DNA of 64,000 nucleotides from Coprinopsis marcescibilis (GCA_004369085.1 ML210147.1:930001-994000); one strand, 5' to 3'. Positions 24,407 to 36,889 are shown, counted from the first letter of the stretch. The notes: generated from the sequence alone by a model not told the origin. Translations and numbers: made by a program.

Positions 24407-24869
24407 ACCTTTTCGCCGGCCAGACCCATCTTCTGTGGCCCACAGAAAGCCAAACAACGTCAACACATCGTAACAGGTTCGGAAATAAAGTTTCCATATC
24501 AAGGTTCTGGAGCAAAAGAGAACACCCGTCAGTTGATAATAGTGGCGTTTAGAGAACCTCTCTTTCCCTCCACACTCTGAACGACTCTGCGCTCATTGAC
24601 ACTACCCGGTGGAGTAAATTCTCAGCAGGCCAATAGAAACCCTATACAGTTTCAGAAGCAGCCGCGGAATTATCTGTTCACCGGTCTGCATATGATCTTG
24701 TGTCTTGCCTTCGATGTCGCGAAAGCCACGTCGATCGACAGAGAAGTTCTTAACAATGTCCTTATAGAGAGCATGTATATTCTCGCAGCCGAGAAACCAT
24801 ATAATACCAAGTCGCTTAGTAGTATTCGCCTCGAACACATCTATCAACGACGTATTTCAAGTCCCCAAT

Positions 24870-25430
24870 CTAGAGAACGATGTTAAGAGGGATGCATCCA
24901 ATCCTAAGAACACCTGCAGTCTGTAAAGTGTCACACATCAGTCGACACAGCTCGACGTCCCATCGAATTCGAAGCAGACAACGTACGAACGCATTATCAT
25001 GGCAGCAAACAGGCTGAGCACTACAGGCATCTCCGCTTGCACCGATACCCGTGATAGAGCTACAGCCGAGGCCCAGGACCTCTCCTGAATTCAGAGAAAC
25101 TCCAAAGAGACCCATTATAAAGTTCGTGATCGGGTCTGAAGACTGCAGGTACACATTGGTAAAAGGTTAAGAAGTTCGCGTCGCGTCAGAAACAGGGGTT
25201 GTTGCAGGCCAAACAGACACTCACATTACGGACTGAATTACAGCAACTAATCGAGCCTCCATCGCATTCGCCCAAAGGAATTAGTGCCCTCTCCTATGGA
25301 ACGTTCGAAATTAATTGACATTCACAGAACGAGGGGAATTGAATTCTGGAAGACTCACTACGGGAGTAGCACTTACGAGCGCGAGGATCGCGGCTGAAAA
25401 CGCAAGCAAATTTACAGAGAAGAACTGCAT
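24870..25430 (-). CDS. Class I hydrophobin (copy 2)
   Basis: This is the second hydrophobin in tandem. ATG 25430 encodes the signal peptide MQFFSVNLLAFSAAILALVS. Following exons give IPLGECDGGSISCC, LGLGCSSITGIGASGDAC, SAQPVCCHDNAF and LRIGCIPLNIVL, so all eight cysteines are kept in the class I arrangement. Introns occur at positions equivalent to copy 1, which supports common descent. The loop sequences differ strongly, so the duplication is not recent. A TATA box lies about 60 bp upstream. Confidence 0.93.
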
Positions 25431-25488
25431 GTCGAAAAGAATTGAGAAGAAGAGCTGCTGTGAGGGGTTCAAGCACAGGAGCCTGTTC

Positions 25489-25493
25489 TTATA
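25489..25493 (-). promoter_or_regulatory. TATA box of hydrophobin copy 2
   Basis: TATAA on the minus strand is about 60 bp upstream of the ATG at 25430. Confidence 0.5.
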
Positions 25494-25999
25494 CCTGGCC
25501 AGTGCGCCAGACAAGTCCGTTCCCGTAGTGCCCCCGCCACAGAGTAGCATTTTAGCAATAATGCAGCCAACGGCGGGAGCTAGTCTAGCCTGCACTATCT
25601 TACTTACTAGTCCTTCAGATGAGGACATCATGCGACCCAACTCCGCGAAGCCTCCTATCAAATGGCCAAAGGTCTTGGGAGCCTGGTCACGAAGTCCATT
25701 CTTAAGCTATCTTTCATCTTTCTGACTACGGACGCGACGTTTAGCTCACGATTCCCAATCAAAAAGGATTCACTTACTTTACTGGACTCCACTACACGCG
25801 TTGGACCTGAGATGGGCAGTTAAACGCGAAGGTTATTTGAAGTCGTTTGCCCAAACAAGTCAGTAGTCGAGGCAATAGTATCCGAGTACGGGGCTAGTTA
25901 GTATGAAACGCAATTCCAGAAAACAAATTGAATGGGAATATAGTCATACATTACAAGCATTAAACAAGTACACCAGGCTGCACATATAATACAAAATCC
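25494..25999. other. Intergenic, no gene seen
   Basis: This lies between hydrophobin copy 2 and the 3' end of CTF18. An open frame on the plus strand (25315-25725) is antisense to the hydrophobin's first exon and upstream region and has no family resemblance. Confidence 0.5.
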
Positions 26000-28900
26000 T
26001 TAAAGGAAAGCTCCAACCTTTACAAACCTCCTCACAGCTGCCGAGTTACCCTCCTTGAACTTGTAGGCGACCTGATAAGGCTTGTCCACAGACTCTCGTT
26101 CCTGAGCGGACTTGTTATTTGAACCCGTGCTAGAATTTGGAGCTTTGGTAGTTTGAGAGGTTAGTGGTCGTCCAAAGAAATCTGTCGGTTGCTAAAGAAA
26201 GTGGAATAGCGTCAGCTCAGGAGCCAACATCGAGGTGGCGTTTGACTATAGCCAAGAGGTTATCGGAACCTACCTTGTCCGCAAAGGCATCAAGTCTGGA
26301 ACGTTTAGCCTGAGGTCCACCGTCGTCCACCTCATCCTCTCCTCTGCCTCGTTTACTAGTTCTGGACCCAGAAACATCAATATCAGCGACCTCGACTATG
26401 TTATACGCATGACCTACCCGAATGGATGCTTCAGCCTTTTCCCTTTCTCCACATACTCCGAGTCTCTTTCCGTCAACTTCGCATCTACCTCCCAAGCGAC
26501 CAAGTGTCTAACCGCATATCTCGACACAGGGATGTCTCCTGCCCGCTTCCCGTCATAAGTGATAAACACATCGATCGGTCTTGATATATCGCGTTAGGGA
26601 AACTGAAAATGAGCCATGGGACAAAAGATGCTTACGGCTCCAACCGGTAGGTCGACTTCCCGTCTTCGCCCCATTCACGAATGAAACGCAATTCGACAGC
26701 AGCCATGATTTGTACAAGGCGGTCCAAGAGGGCCTTCTCGTCAGCTTTGATAACCTGGGAATTGACCTGTATTTGGTCCATGAGCGGGTGCACGTACTTG
26801 TGGCGTTAAAGGAAAGAACGGGAAGGCGACTTACGGGCCGCAGCGGGGGAGAGATAATCCTGTTAATCAACGGCGCGAATTCGGTCTGTAAGGTGGGCGT
26901 TTCCCCAAAGTGTCTAAAATCGCCGTTGTTACGGACTGCGGCTGCTCGTAGGTTGCGTCCCAAAGTCTTGTAGATCTCTTCATTGGTGCGCAAGACTTGG
27001 AGGTGCTAAGAAATGACAGCTATCAGAAAAATAGCTAGGCCCCAATGCGCATATACTCTCACCTCCCAGTCCTCATTATTTCGCTCCACACGCTCACCGC
27101 CTCTTTCTTTGAACAGCGGGAAGAAAGGGATGAGCATGTATGGCAGATAGTGCTGTAATGAGAAGTCGGCTTCGCCATACATCGAGCTCGACAGAGTATC
27201 AAAGGTTGTTAACCAATGGATAGCCTTCTCGTGTCTCGACAGGCTTGCGTCGTGGTGTCGCAGGGTGGCGTAATGCCCAAAGCACGCTACAAGTCAACGT
27301 AGATTAGAAAAGAAACGACCGAGACCTAGAACTTGTACTGACCGGTTGCTATACGAGTTTCCCTTCCACAGGCATCGATCTCGTGATGCAGACGGGGGAT
27401 GTACGTTCGTTCTTCACTGTCCAGCAAGCCCAAGTCCTTCACGCGCTTCTTGGACAGCGCCGTAAAGAGACTGTTAATCACACTCTGAACTGAGCTGTCA
27501 GACTCCTTCATCCCAACGGTTGCCTTTCGAATGACAGTCTCGGTGACGTTCTCGCTTTTAGACTTGATGAACTGAGTGGCTAGGTCAGGGCCAAGACAAA
27601 GAAGGTATACACCTCGATGGGGAACTGACCTGGAGGGTGTTCAGACATCCACGCAAATCTCCCTTGGCCACAGAGACCAGAGTGGCGAGGGCACGAGCGT
27701 CTGCCCTCAAGGCTTCAGTTTCACATATCTCTCGAAGACGTTTTACAGTCTGAACGTCGGATGGTTTGTTGAATCTGATTTGGAGAGCGTGTGGGCGAAG
27801 TTTGGCAATGGAACTGGCGTTTATGTCGTTGCAAATGCAGATGATTGGTCGGAGTATTGGTCGAGGTGCATGTGGATCCCGCTTCCCCTGTTGTTCTGAA
27901 GGACAAGGCTTAGGACTAGGGATGCAAAGGATGTGTGGTCGACATACGTTTCCTTCTCTGCCTCACTTGGGTTAGCTGGACCAATTTATGGATAAAAGTA
28001 TTGGACTGTGGATGCGTTAGAGAGGGTTGTTGAGGCATAATGTGCTACCTCACGTTGTCGCCCGATCCAGTGGCGCCATCGATTTCGTCAATAATGATAA
28101 GGACAGGTTTGCTACTCCCAACTGTCGAGCCCGCTTCAAGCGTAGGTCGTATCCGGTCGTCGATTACGTTCCCACTCCGCGCGTCGCTGGAAAGGTAGTC
28201 TTCAATACATGTGTCCCCACCCGAACGCGAAACTCACCTGGCATTGATTTCCAAAACTTCGTAGCCCGCTTGCTTTGCTATTACATGTGCCAATGTGGTC
28301 TTTCCTAGTCCAGGTGGGCCAGACAGCAGCAGGTACTAAACCGAGGTCATTACCAATCGCCGATTGCAATGGGAGAAACTAACCTTCTCTCGAGGTCGTC
28401 GATATTCATCGTCGTTAACTTCCTCCTCGTCTATCCTCGCCCTCTTTTTGACCTTATTCCGACCGAACACACACCAATCCCACTGCTTTAGCCAAGTCAT
28501 TGCCTCTCGCGAAGCTCGCTCATTACCAAGAAGGTCTGTGAATTTCTTGGGTCGGTAGCGGTCTACCCAAAGCTGGTCTTCTACATCTTTAGATTCGGAT
28601 TGCTGAGGTCCGTGGCTATCCCTATAGATGATGATTAGCCTGGTAATATATATCAAATAAGAACGAAACGTGCTCAGCCTGCAGTTCCAGTGCCTTTTCA
28701 CGCGACAGGTTTCCAAGCATCCGATGTATTGGTACGTCGAGTAAGCTGCCTATCTTCGGCGCGCTAGATATCTAGTGAGTGTTAGGCTAGCTCTTTTCCA
28801 ATCAAGAAGCGTAGACCTACGCGTGTTGTTTCGTTCCGTCGCTTGACCTTTCGTTTGATGTGCATTGTCTTTCCGCTGAAGGTGGTTACGCGTATTGACT

Positions 28901-29492
28901 GAGAATTGGAAGATGAGGACCCAGTTACGGATAAGAAGGCTGGAAGACCCAATGGTTCTTCTGCATTTGACAGGTCGTCGTCCGAGTCTTCAGGTAGAGG
29001 TGCCGGTGATTTGAAAGCTGGTGTGGATAGCTGTGTCTGCACCCCAAACGACGAATGGCCTTCAAACTCTTCGATCAGTATCGTTTGAGCAGTGTCGGCA
29101 CACGATGAGAGCAGTGCTGGGACCCCGAAAGATGATGTGAAGCCTGCCGAACGTCCAAGAAACTGGGTTTCAAGCTCTGATAGCTGTGCGTAATCTTTTG
29201 AATTGCGGTCATTCAACGACAACGAGCGGATACATACTGTGCTGAGATCCTCCGATACAGATGTCCCTCCTAGCAGACCAGTACTCTGTAGGCCCATGGC
29301 AAAGCTTGCCGGCCCCTCCCCTTCTTCATTTACAAGGGTCTGACCGTCGTTGTCGTTGGGCAAGGAAAAGTCCAAACTACAAGCCGCGGGTCCTAGAAGT
29401 CCGTTGGGCACTAGCGACAAGCAATTGGTTTCTTCTGGCGCTTTTGACGCGCCACCAAGACCAAGTAGCCCATTGGCAACAAACCCAGACAT
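26000..29492 (-). CDS. CTF18: Ctf18, large subunit of the alternative clamp loader
   Basis: Ctf18-RFC loads PCNA and supports sister-chromatid cohesion and the S-phase checkpoint. ATG 29492 opens an Agaricomycete-type extended N-terminus (about 200 residues) ending in [17 protein letters not shown], the conserved Ctf18 N-terminal motif. Next comes [18 protein letters not shown] (RFC box II). The AAA+ Walker A is [20 protein letters not shown]. Walker B is [14 protein letters not shown], followed by SGDNV. The alpha-helical collar follows over about 26.2-27.5 kb. The end, [20 protein letters not shown], is the C-terminal tail that binds Ctf8-Dcc1. It diverges from the URI-like gene, with 240 bp between start codons. 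Confidence 0.93.
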
Positions 29493-29732
29493 TTCAAATC
29501 ACAGGTTTGACGTTGCCGACGATGACGAGGATGGTTGTACTGCAAAACTGAATTCGCGTCGCGGCGTCCGTGACAGAACGACGCGCAGGTCACATGCTTA
29601 CCCAATCTCTTGTCACACCAATTTACCATCACAACAAGAAGCACAGACCATCTCCCGGCATCATCATCGCTCAATCTACTTAATTCCTCCTTGTCCAGCT
29701 ATTTATCGAGAGGCATATACCGTATACGAACT

Positions 29733-32065
29733 ATGGTGTCGCAAGGTGCTAGTGGCTCTGAACAGCAAGGTTCTCTTCTTGCTTCAGCAATTTCTCAACT
29801 GAAACTGATGCAGCATCAATGATTCTTAGCAGCATTTCGCAACCTGATAGAATCAGTTACAAGGATCGATTCCGGAGGAAGCGGACCCAAGTCCAATTTA
29901 TCGGCTGAAGCCGTCCAAAGATTGGCAGAAAGGCTCAGTGAAATTGTGGGCTATGATGCTGTAAAGGACTTCACTCCACAGAAGAACGAACGGGGTGAGG
30001 TAGGCCTTGCATTTCATGCATGTCGTCCACCAACGGATTCGAATAACTTCCCATTTAGCTGGTGAATGAAGAAGGCCTACCAATCGTGGACATCACTGAA
30101 CCTGTTGGGGATGATGAACCGGATGGGCCAATATGGGAGGATCGTGACCCCATAGTTCCATGGAATCAGCTTCCTCCCGACGTCCGTGAAAGGCTTACCG
30201 AAGAACGCAACCGCCAGGCGGACCAGCTCGAAGCTGAAGAACGCGAGGAAGAGGAGAGAGAGAGGGCAAGGGTGTTGGAAACGTATGAAGAAGGCGTTCG
30301 GAGACGATCATTGGCAGCTGCAAATGAGAAAGAGAGGATTCAGGCTGCCAAGGAGATGCAAAGGAAGATGGGCAAAGCATTGCTACAAAACCTTGCAGAA
30401 ACAAAGGAAAGGGAGCAGCGAGAGAGAGAGAACCAACGACTTGAAGACGAGGCAAAGGACTTTAAACGCAAAGACTTGGCGTCGAAGAAGAAAAACGTGT
30501 CCTTCGCTGATGACCTAGAGGTCCAACAAAACAAACAAAAGGAGATGTGGGGTGACGTTGTTCCAGCTCGATTGAAGAGCCTTAACCGGCCCACATTACT
30601 TTCCGAGCGCCAGATGGAAAAGCAACCTATGAAGTTTAGTGTGGTTGAACGCCATCCTGTGGCAAGCAAACCTCTTCCAACTCCCCCACTCTCCACATTC
30701 GAACCCGACTCAGACGATGAGACCGATGTCGAGGAAGATAACGATGCTGATGTTGAAGTAGACACTCTCGCTCGTCACAGTTCAGGTTCTGAAGAGAGTG
30801 AATCAGACGAGGGCCATGAAGAATTGGAGGAAGAACTTGATCTTGACTATGCGTCCCTCCAGCGACGAATACAGGTTGAATACCTTCACAAGCGAAATAC
30901 TATGGGCCAAGCTGCTGCAGAAGCAATTGACGCCATGGCAAAGCACGATGATGCCCCAGAAACCGTAAGGACGGGTGGCATCAATTCCGAGGCATAAGAA
31001 CTTATGTATATCTTCTAGGAAAGCGGAGTCGGTTTAGCCTTTGGCGATCCATCTAAACCATCAATTTCACAATTCAGAGCTAGCAAACTAGCGTCTGCCT
31101 ACAATGCCGACAACTCGGGCGCAAGCAATTTTGTAGTACCCTCTGCAACTGCCAAATCCGTTCAAAAGTCAATCCGTACTGGCAAACTTGACGACAAAGG
31201 AAATCTCATTGGCGGAGAAGACGACAGCGCAAGTGAGCTGGAAGATGAAAACATGCAAGAAGTCTTGGAACTGCTCAAGAAAGGAGAAGTTTACAACGTG
31301 GGGCAACATCTCCATACCGTTCCTCCAGCCAACACAACTTCGGCAGCACCTAGCGAGACCGCTTCGGCCCTTCGTTTGGACGATGCCACCAAGTCGCTCC
31401 CCCCTCTCGCCACCAAAAATACTGTGTCCAAGTTCAAGCTTTCTCGTTCCGCAGGTCGATCTGACTTGGTCATCGATGGTCTTTCACCTTCGCCAACCCC
31501 TGTCAACAATTTCCCTAGATCCTCACCCAAACTGGAATCTCGCTCCCTCTCGCCTGTAGAACCGGTACAAGGACTACCGCCTACCGTTCCAACGACACTA
31601 CAATCCCAATTCTCCACGATTGTGGATTCGCCCTCGTTCGCGCCTCCTGCAGGCTCGAGCAATCCTTCGTTCAATATGATCGCCGACCCCCCTTCATTTA
31701 CTCCCACTCCTATCGCGTCAAATTCAGGAGGGAAACATCCCGCTTTCTCGATGATTGTCGACTCTCCTTCTTTCCCTCCTCCCGGCAAGGCCTCATCGAC
31801 CAGACGACCAGAGCGACCCCCAACTGTCCTTTCAACAGCTGTGCGAGAAGCCAAGCCTATACAGAAACCTGCGCCTGCCCCGGTACCTGCGCCAGCTCCC
31901 TGGCGGCCAGACCGTCCGCCTACAGTACTGACGTCGATTGTTTCCGAGGCTAAACCTGTCCAACGAGCCATTCACACTTCAGATGAGACAGTTACTGCTC
32001 AAAACTCAGACTCAGCAAACCAACAAGCGAAAAAGGTATCACGATTCAAACAACAACGCTCATAA
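29733..32065 (+). CDS. Bud27/URI-like (DUF3835-type) protein, no prefoldin domain seen
   Basis: ATG 29733 encodes MVSQGASGSEQQ. An intron leads to AFRNLIESVTRIDSGG, then GELVNEEGLPIVDITEPVGD. A charged coiled coil follows (about residues 120-230, rich in Glu/Arg), with KKKNVSFADDLEVQQNKQKE. An acidic block (EEDNDADVEVDTLARHSSG) and a Ser/Pro-rich C-terminal half with three PSF-type repeats (STIVDSPSFAP, NMIADPPSFTP, SMIVDSPSFPP) follow, ending SRFKQQRS. The intron at about 30964-31017 removes two in-frame stops. The pattern resembles fungal Bud27/URI C-terminal regions, which act in RNA polymerase assembly, but the N-terminal prefoldin coiled coil of those proteins is not visible. Function stays tentative. 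Confidence 0.62.
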
Positions 32066-32494
32066 TAGTCATCCCATGCAGTTCAGGTGCTGCGAAAAAT
32101 TCGATATATTTCGTGAATTGCTAAGATACAATGCTCGCGCAGAAAGCTCAGTTACAGTGCTTGAATTGGGGTAAATAGATAGGTTGTTAGGGTTAAAATA
32201 AAGAAAAACTGACAAACAAAATCGAAGCCGAAATGCGAAATAAATGGATGCAGGCAGCAATAGCAGGCAGTCAGAGTCATCGAAAAGGTTTGAAAAGGGT
32301 TAATTGGCCTGTAGTTTAGCTAAGGCAAGTTGGAAGTGTGGTGGTGGTGGGGTAACAAGGTGACATGGCGTACAAATGGTGTCTAGAGGTTCGAACAGCA
32401 ACTGGTGCATTTCGGACCGAGGATATAGGTGGTCAAAGCAGTTATGAGAAAAGGATCCGCAGTTAAAAGGTGATTATGATAGGAAGTCCGATCG
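32066..32494. other. Convergent 3' ends, no gene seen
   Basis: This 430-bp stretch separates the converging URI-like and kinase genes. It is AT-rich at first. The bases around 32390 (aggttcgaac) resemble a T-loop but no tRNA folds there. Confidence 0.6.
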
Positions 32495-35400
32495 TCAATA
32501 TTTCTTGACGAGGTCTTCGAGAGTTTCTACCACTTCTGACATGGTAGGCCGATCTTGAGGATCCTGTGCCCACATGGTTTCTATCAGGTCGATGAGTTCA
32601 GGACACCATTGTTTTCGTAGTCCGATAATTGATGGCCTGCGATGCGTTCATGAGTGAGAGTTCTGTGAGCGGTCCAACAGCACATACCTATGCTTTTTGG
32701 CGCCGACCTGTTCGTATATGGCATGTTCGTTCATTCCCTGAGCAGGATCTATCAAAAGAGGTTCACCTGAAAGCAAAGGACACTCACCTCCCAAGGGAAT
32801 TTCTTATTCTGTATGTGCCATTGGAGCATCTCCCAATATACCATTGCACATGAGAACACATCAACCTTATGGTTATACTTGGGGTGCGCCGTCCACAATT
32901 CGGGGGCCTGCCAGTTGACAGTCCCGACCAAACTCTTAACCATGGATCGCGTGGATTGTTTGACCTTGGCGAGACCGAAATCTGCAATCTTCGCCGTTCC
33001 CCTCGCAGTGATAAGGATGTTCGAGGATTTGCAATCCCGGTGGATGACAGATGGCTTCCGCATGTGAAGGTACTCCAAGCCCCGAGCGATGTCAAGCATC
33101 ATGAGCAGCTGAGTATAGATAAATAAATTTGTTTGCGATCGATCTAAATGGCTCCACTTACGACTTTGTGTAGAGTGGGAGAATTGACGTTGCGGATATA
33201 GTCGAATAAATCACCATTAGAGCACAACTCGCTGACAATCATCACCGGGGTTTCCTTAGCATTCTCTGGAATACTGACTCCGAGCTGAAAACGGAAAGGG
33301 TTATGAATATAAGTAGGTCCATGCTTGAGACATTTGGCACTTACGAAGCGCACTATATTAGGGTGATCAAACCCACCCAAAAGCTTGAGCTCCTTGATGT
33401 CCACTAGAAACCAAGGTCAGGCATGCCAAAAATGCCCCTATCGCACAGTACTCACTGGCACTAAGCTGTCCACGGAACTCAGAAATAGCGATGCGTCGAC
33501 CCTTGAACTTGCCAATGAATACGTCCTTGAAACCGCCGCTCCCGATTTTCTCAAGTTTCTGGATCTTTTCCGGAGGAATTTCTCTATCCTCAAGTCCCAG
33601 GCTTTCGAGGTCGAGTTCCAGCTCCTCATGCTCTTTCTCTTTCCCGGGAATTGGCGTTCGTGGCTCGTCGGTGTGAACCTTATTAGAACGCAGCAATACA
33701 GGGAGAGTGGAGCCACTAGACTGCTTCTTTCTGCGACGTCTGCTGGTCGAAGGAGGACGGACAGTTCCCGTTGAGGAAGGGGAAGAGAAGCCATTGTTGT
33801 TCCGATCCCGCCATTGGAGCAGAGCCTCAGCCAGCTGCGGTTTGGTGCCTACTGGCTGCAGGTTGTGACTCTCACACAATCTGACGAGATCGTCCCTCTT
33901 TAGGCGGACCAAGGTTTTGGCAGTGGCGACAGTCAGGTCAACTAAAGATAGAAAATGTCAGAGATGATGGATAACGGAGGGCAAGATATAACATTACCTT
34001 CATCTTCCATTGTCGCCTCTTCGACCTCCTCTTCGGAGTCGTCGATCTCAATCTGCTCTCCTTCACCCTCCGTCTCCTCTTCCTCTTCCTCTTCCTCGGC
34101 TTCCTCTTCGACCTCCTCTTCGACCTCTTCCTCACCAGGCTCTTCCTCTTCTTCCTCCTCCTCCTCCTCCTCCATGTGGGCATCTTCGTCCCCAACGATC
34201 TTGCCGTTTCGCAATCTTCGAGGCTCTACGGCAATGGTGGACTCGTCATCGTCCTCAACCTCGAATTCTTCAGCGACTTCCGCTTCGTCTTCATGCTCGT
34301 CATCGCCTTCATTTTCCTCGTCTGCAGTCGGACGCCGACGCAAACGCTGTCGAACAGGGGTTTTCCGACGGCGAGCATCAGATGGGGGCGGTGTCGCAGA
34401 AGTCATTGACACAAGCTCGTCAACTTCTTCCTCTTCTTCCGTCGTCCCTTCACCACCCTCATCCTCATCCTCGCCCTCCTCTTCCTCCTCATCCACTTCT
34501 ATCCCGCTCTCGCTCTCGCCTTCGCCTTCGTCATCCTCTTGATCTCCCTCTTCCTCTTCCAACTCGTCGACTTCATCCTCCACGTCATCACCCTCCTCAT
34601 GACTGACTTCGGTGTCAGATTCCTTCAGATTTTGGATTTTGCCTTTGGCTTTCCGCATAGGTGGTTTCCGAACAGGAAGAATGTTCGCTGGTGCTTTTGC
34701 CGCTTCAGCCTGCTGGGTCTTGGTCCGTCGCTTTGGCACAGGCGTCAAGTGCTCATCGTGGTTGTCATCGTCCCCCGAGACGGTGTGTGGCGTGTCGCGG
34801 TCCTTGCTCCTCAGTCTTCGCGGACTAGGTTGGGGCTTCGATGACTGCACATCTTCATCGTCGTCAAGTTCAGTGAGATCGCTCTCTTCTGGGAGAATTT
34901 CTGCGCGTTCTCGTTGCCGCTCTTTGCCCTTGTTGCTGCTCCGTCGTGAGGATGGGTTAACATCTACGGTCTGAATGCTGAACTCGACTTGTTTGCTTTT
35001 GCCTTTGCTCTTTCTACTGTTGGCCGAACTTGGGGTAGGAAGCTCAACAGGGGTGGGTGCCGATACTTTGCGTGAACGGAGACGGTGACTAGGGGGCGAC
35101 TGTGCGCTGGAGGAGGCTTGAGCGGATGTGTTGGTGGAGTATTCCTTGGAGGTGCGGGGTCTGGTGTTTGGTTGAGCAGATGTGAGATGGACGGGTAGGA
35201 AAGCGCCTTACCTCAATGCTGTCGTCTCTGTGTTAATCCTGAGCGATCCCTTTCGTTTTACAGCAGGAGTAACATGACCATGACCAAGGACATTGCCTAA
35301 CGAAAGGCTGCGTCCTTTCATTGGCCGGGGGAGTGCTTTGGGAAGATCATGCAAATGCAGAGTAGCACGGCGTCGGAGGGCAGAAGGGGAGTTTACAGGC

Positions 35401-36253
35401 ACAAGCGAGTCTGCATCTGTTTCCTCGTCACCTGCATTGTTACCCTCGTCACTAGAATAATCAGAGGAGGCGGCGTCGGTTCTCCCAGGTGGAGACGAAG
35501 GCGGAACGGAGATAGAGTCGTCTTGTTCCCGATTGTTAATTATAACGTCGATGATTTCTCCCTTAATTAAAAGGTCAGGATCTTCAGGATAGTTGGCACT
35601 TCGGTACAACCGAACAAGGTCCTTTTTCTTGAGTCGACCGAGTTGAGTGCGCGTCGCAGAATGAAGATAATGGTCGTCCGCTGTTGAATATTAGGGCACG
35701 AATGTATTGTAAATAAGACGTAATACTAACTGGAATCCAATTCGTGTTCCTCATCACTGGCTCCTACTTCTTCCACTTCTGGCTCCGAGTCATCATCAGT
35801 TCCCGGCCACCGCGTTGAGGGTGGATCAAGCTCCATCTCGCTTCCTTCGGATTCGCTCTCGTCACTTGTGCTCGAGTACCTTCGCCTTTCGAGGTTATTT
35901 GTCCTCGGCCGCTTCGTACGCGTCGAACGACCTTGGATATGCGCGTTTTCATTATTGCTGACGACGCGTTTCCGCTTGGCGCCTAACTGAACGGGGTGGC
36001 TGGGTTGGCGCATTCCGATATCCTTATGGATGGGGTCGTCGTCGAGCTGACTCCTGGATGGCAGACGCCGGGTATTGTGGAGGGGCAGCAAAACGGGTCT
36101 ATTCTGTACAGGGGACGAAATAGACTCTGTGACAAGGGCGTGGGAAGATGCTCGAGACGGCACACGTCGAAGCAGATAATTTCTACGGGCAGTCGGGGAG
36201 CCTGCAGACGATATTGGGCCTCGATGTTGTGGTGGACGGCGCTGAAAAGCCAT
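32495..36253 (-). CDS. Multidomain SAP-acidic-SAP protein kinase (TKL-like, lysine-relocated)
   Basis: ATG 36253 starts a protein of roughly 1,100 residues. Order: a basic Ser/Arg-rich region with nuclear-type signals (GAKRKRVV, RTKRPR); SAP-like module 1 (LKKKDLVRLYRSANYPEDPD, about 185-220); Ser-rich and basic linkers; a Glu/Asp-rich tract (about 540-725) with a run of 11 Glu; SAP module 2 (LKRDDLVRLCESHNLQPVGT, about 735-770); and a C-terminal kinase. Kinase motifs: loop KIGSGGFKDVFIG; RRIAISEFRGQLSAMDIKEL, with Ser where the VAIK lysine belongs; VIHRDCKSSNIL; KIADFGLAKV; and GTVNWQAPELW. The stop is at 32495. SAP modules bind DNA, so a chromatin role is inferred. The sequence supports one gene, but the joins between its N-terminal exons were only read by eye. 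Confidence 0.82.
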
Positions 36254-36889
36254 AACCTAGCAGTCAATATCGATATGTGGGGTAGCTAGAAAATCCCCCG
36301 AGCCAGTCAAGGCCCAAGTGGTGCTCTAGATATCTTGGGTGTCGATGGTCGCTGCTGAAATCGTTGTTGCCGAGTGGGCACACTCTAATCTATGAGAGTG
36401 CCGCCGCCGTAGTCGCGGCCGTCGTAGAAAGTCGTCCTGGTCGTCGTCGTCGTCGTTGCTGTTGATGTTGAATCCTCCTTTTCCTTTTGTTTGCCGCAGC
36501 CACTGAATCAACACAACCCTCACCTGATGCATACTCACGTGATCTTCATCATCACTCGGTCCGGTTACCCGACATCATCCTCCCTGATGGATTCGTAGTA
36601 GACGACAGCTTGAGCAAGGTCAGTATACTTGGTATTCCGCCGATTATTGCATTTTGACCAGCATCCTCATTTGAATAGTCTGGATCCGTCTACAATACAA
36701 CTTCTTTTTTGGCATGGATAGAACCTGCCGCATGGGGACGCAAGGGACTGCTCAAAAGAGAGCAGAAACAAACGAGTTTCCCAACTGGGAAGGGACAAGC
36801 CTGCCCCCTTTTTGAGCGAATAAATCGCGTGTTTTCTTGCCATAAAACCCCAGGCCAGGTCTTGGGCCACTTACGCCTGATCACCCACC
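36254..36889. other. Divergent upstream region, no gene seen
   Basis: This region of about 640 bp lies between the start codons of the kinase (minus) and the DUF6593-like gene (plus). It contains a short GTC trinucleotide run near 36435-36460. No conserved frame was found. Confidence 0.5.

Noticed and set aside
32385..32410. T-loop-like ggttcgaac suggesting a tRNA
   Set aside because: No pairing T stem, anticodon arm or acceptor stem surrounds it.
33955..34606. Long plus-strand open frames rich in Ser or Pro/Leu
   Set aside because: They are antisense shadows of the minus-strand Glu/Asp-rich tract (GAG/GAA codons leave all frames open). They have no start context, domains or splice logic.
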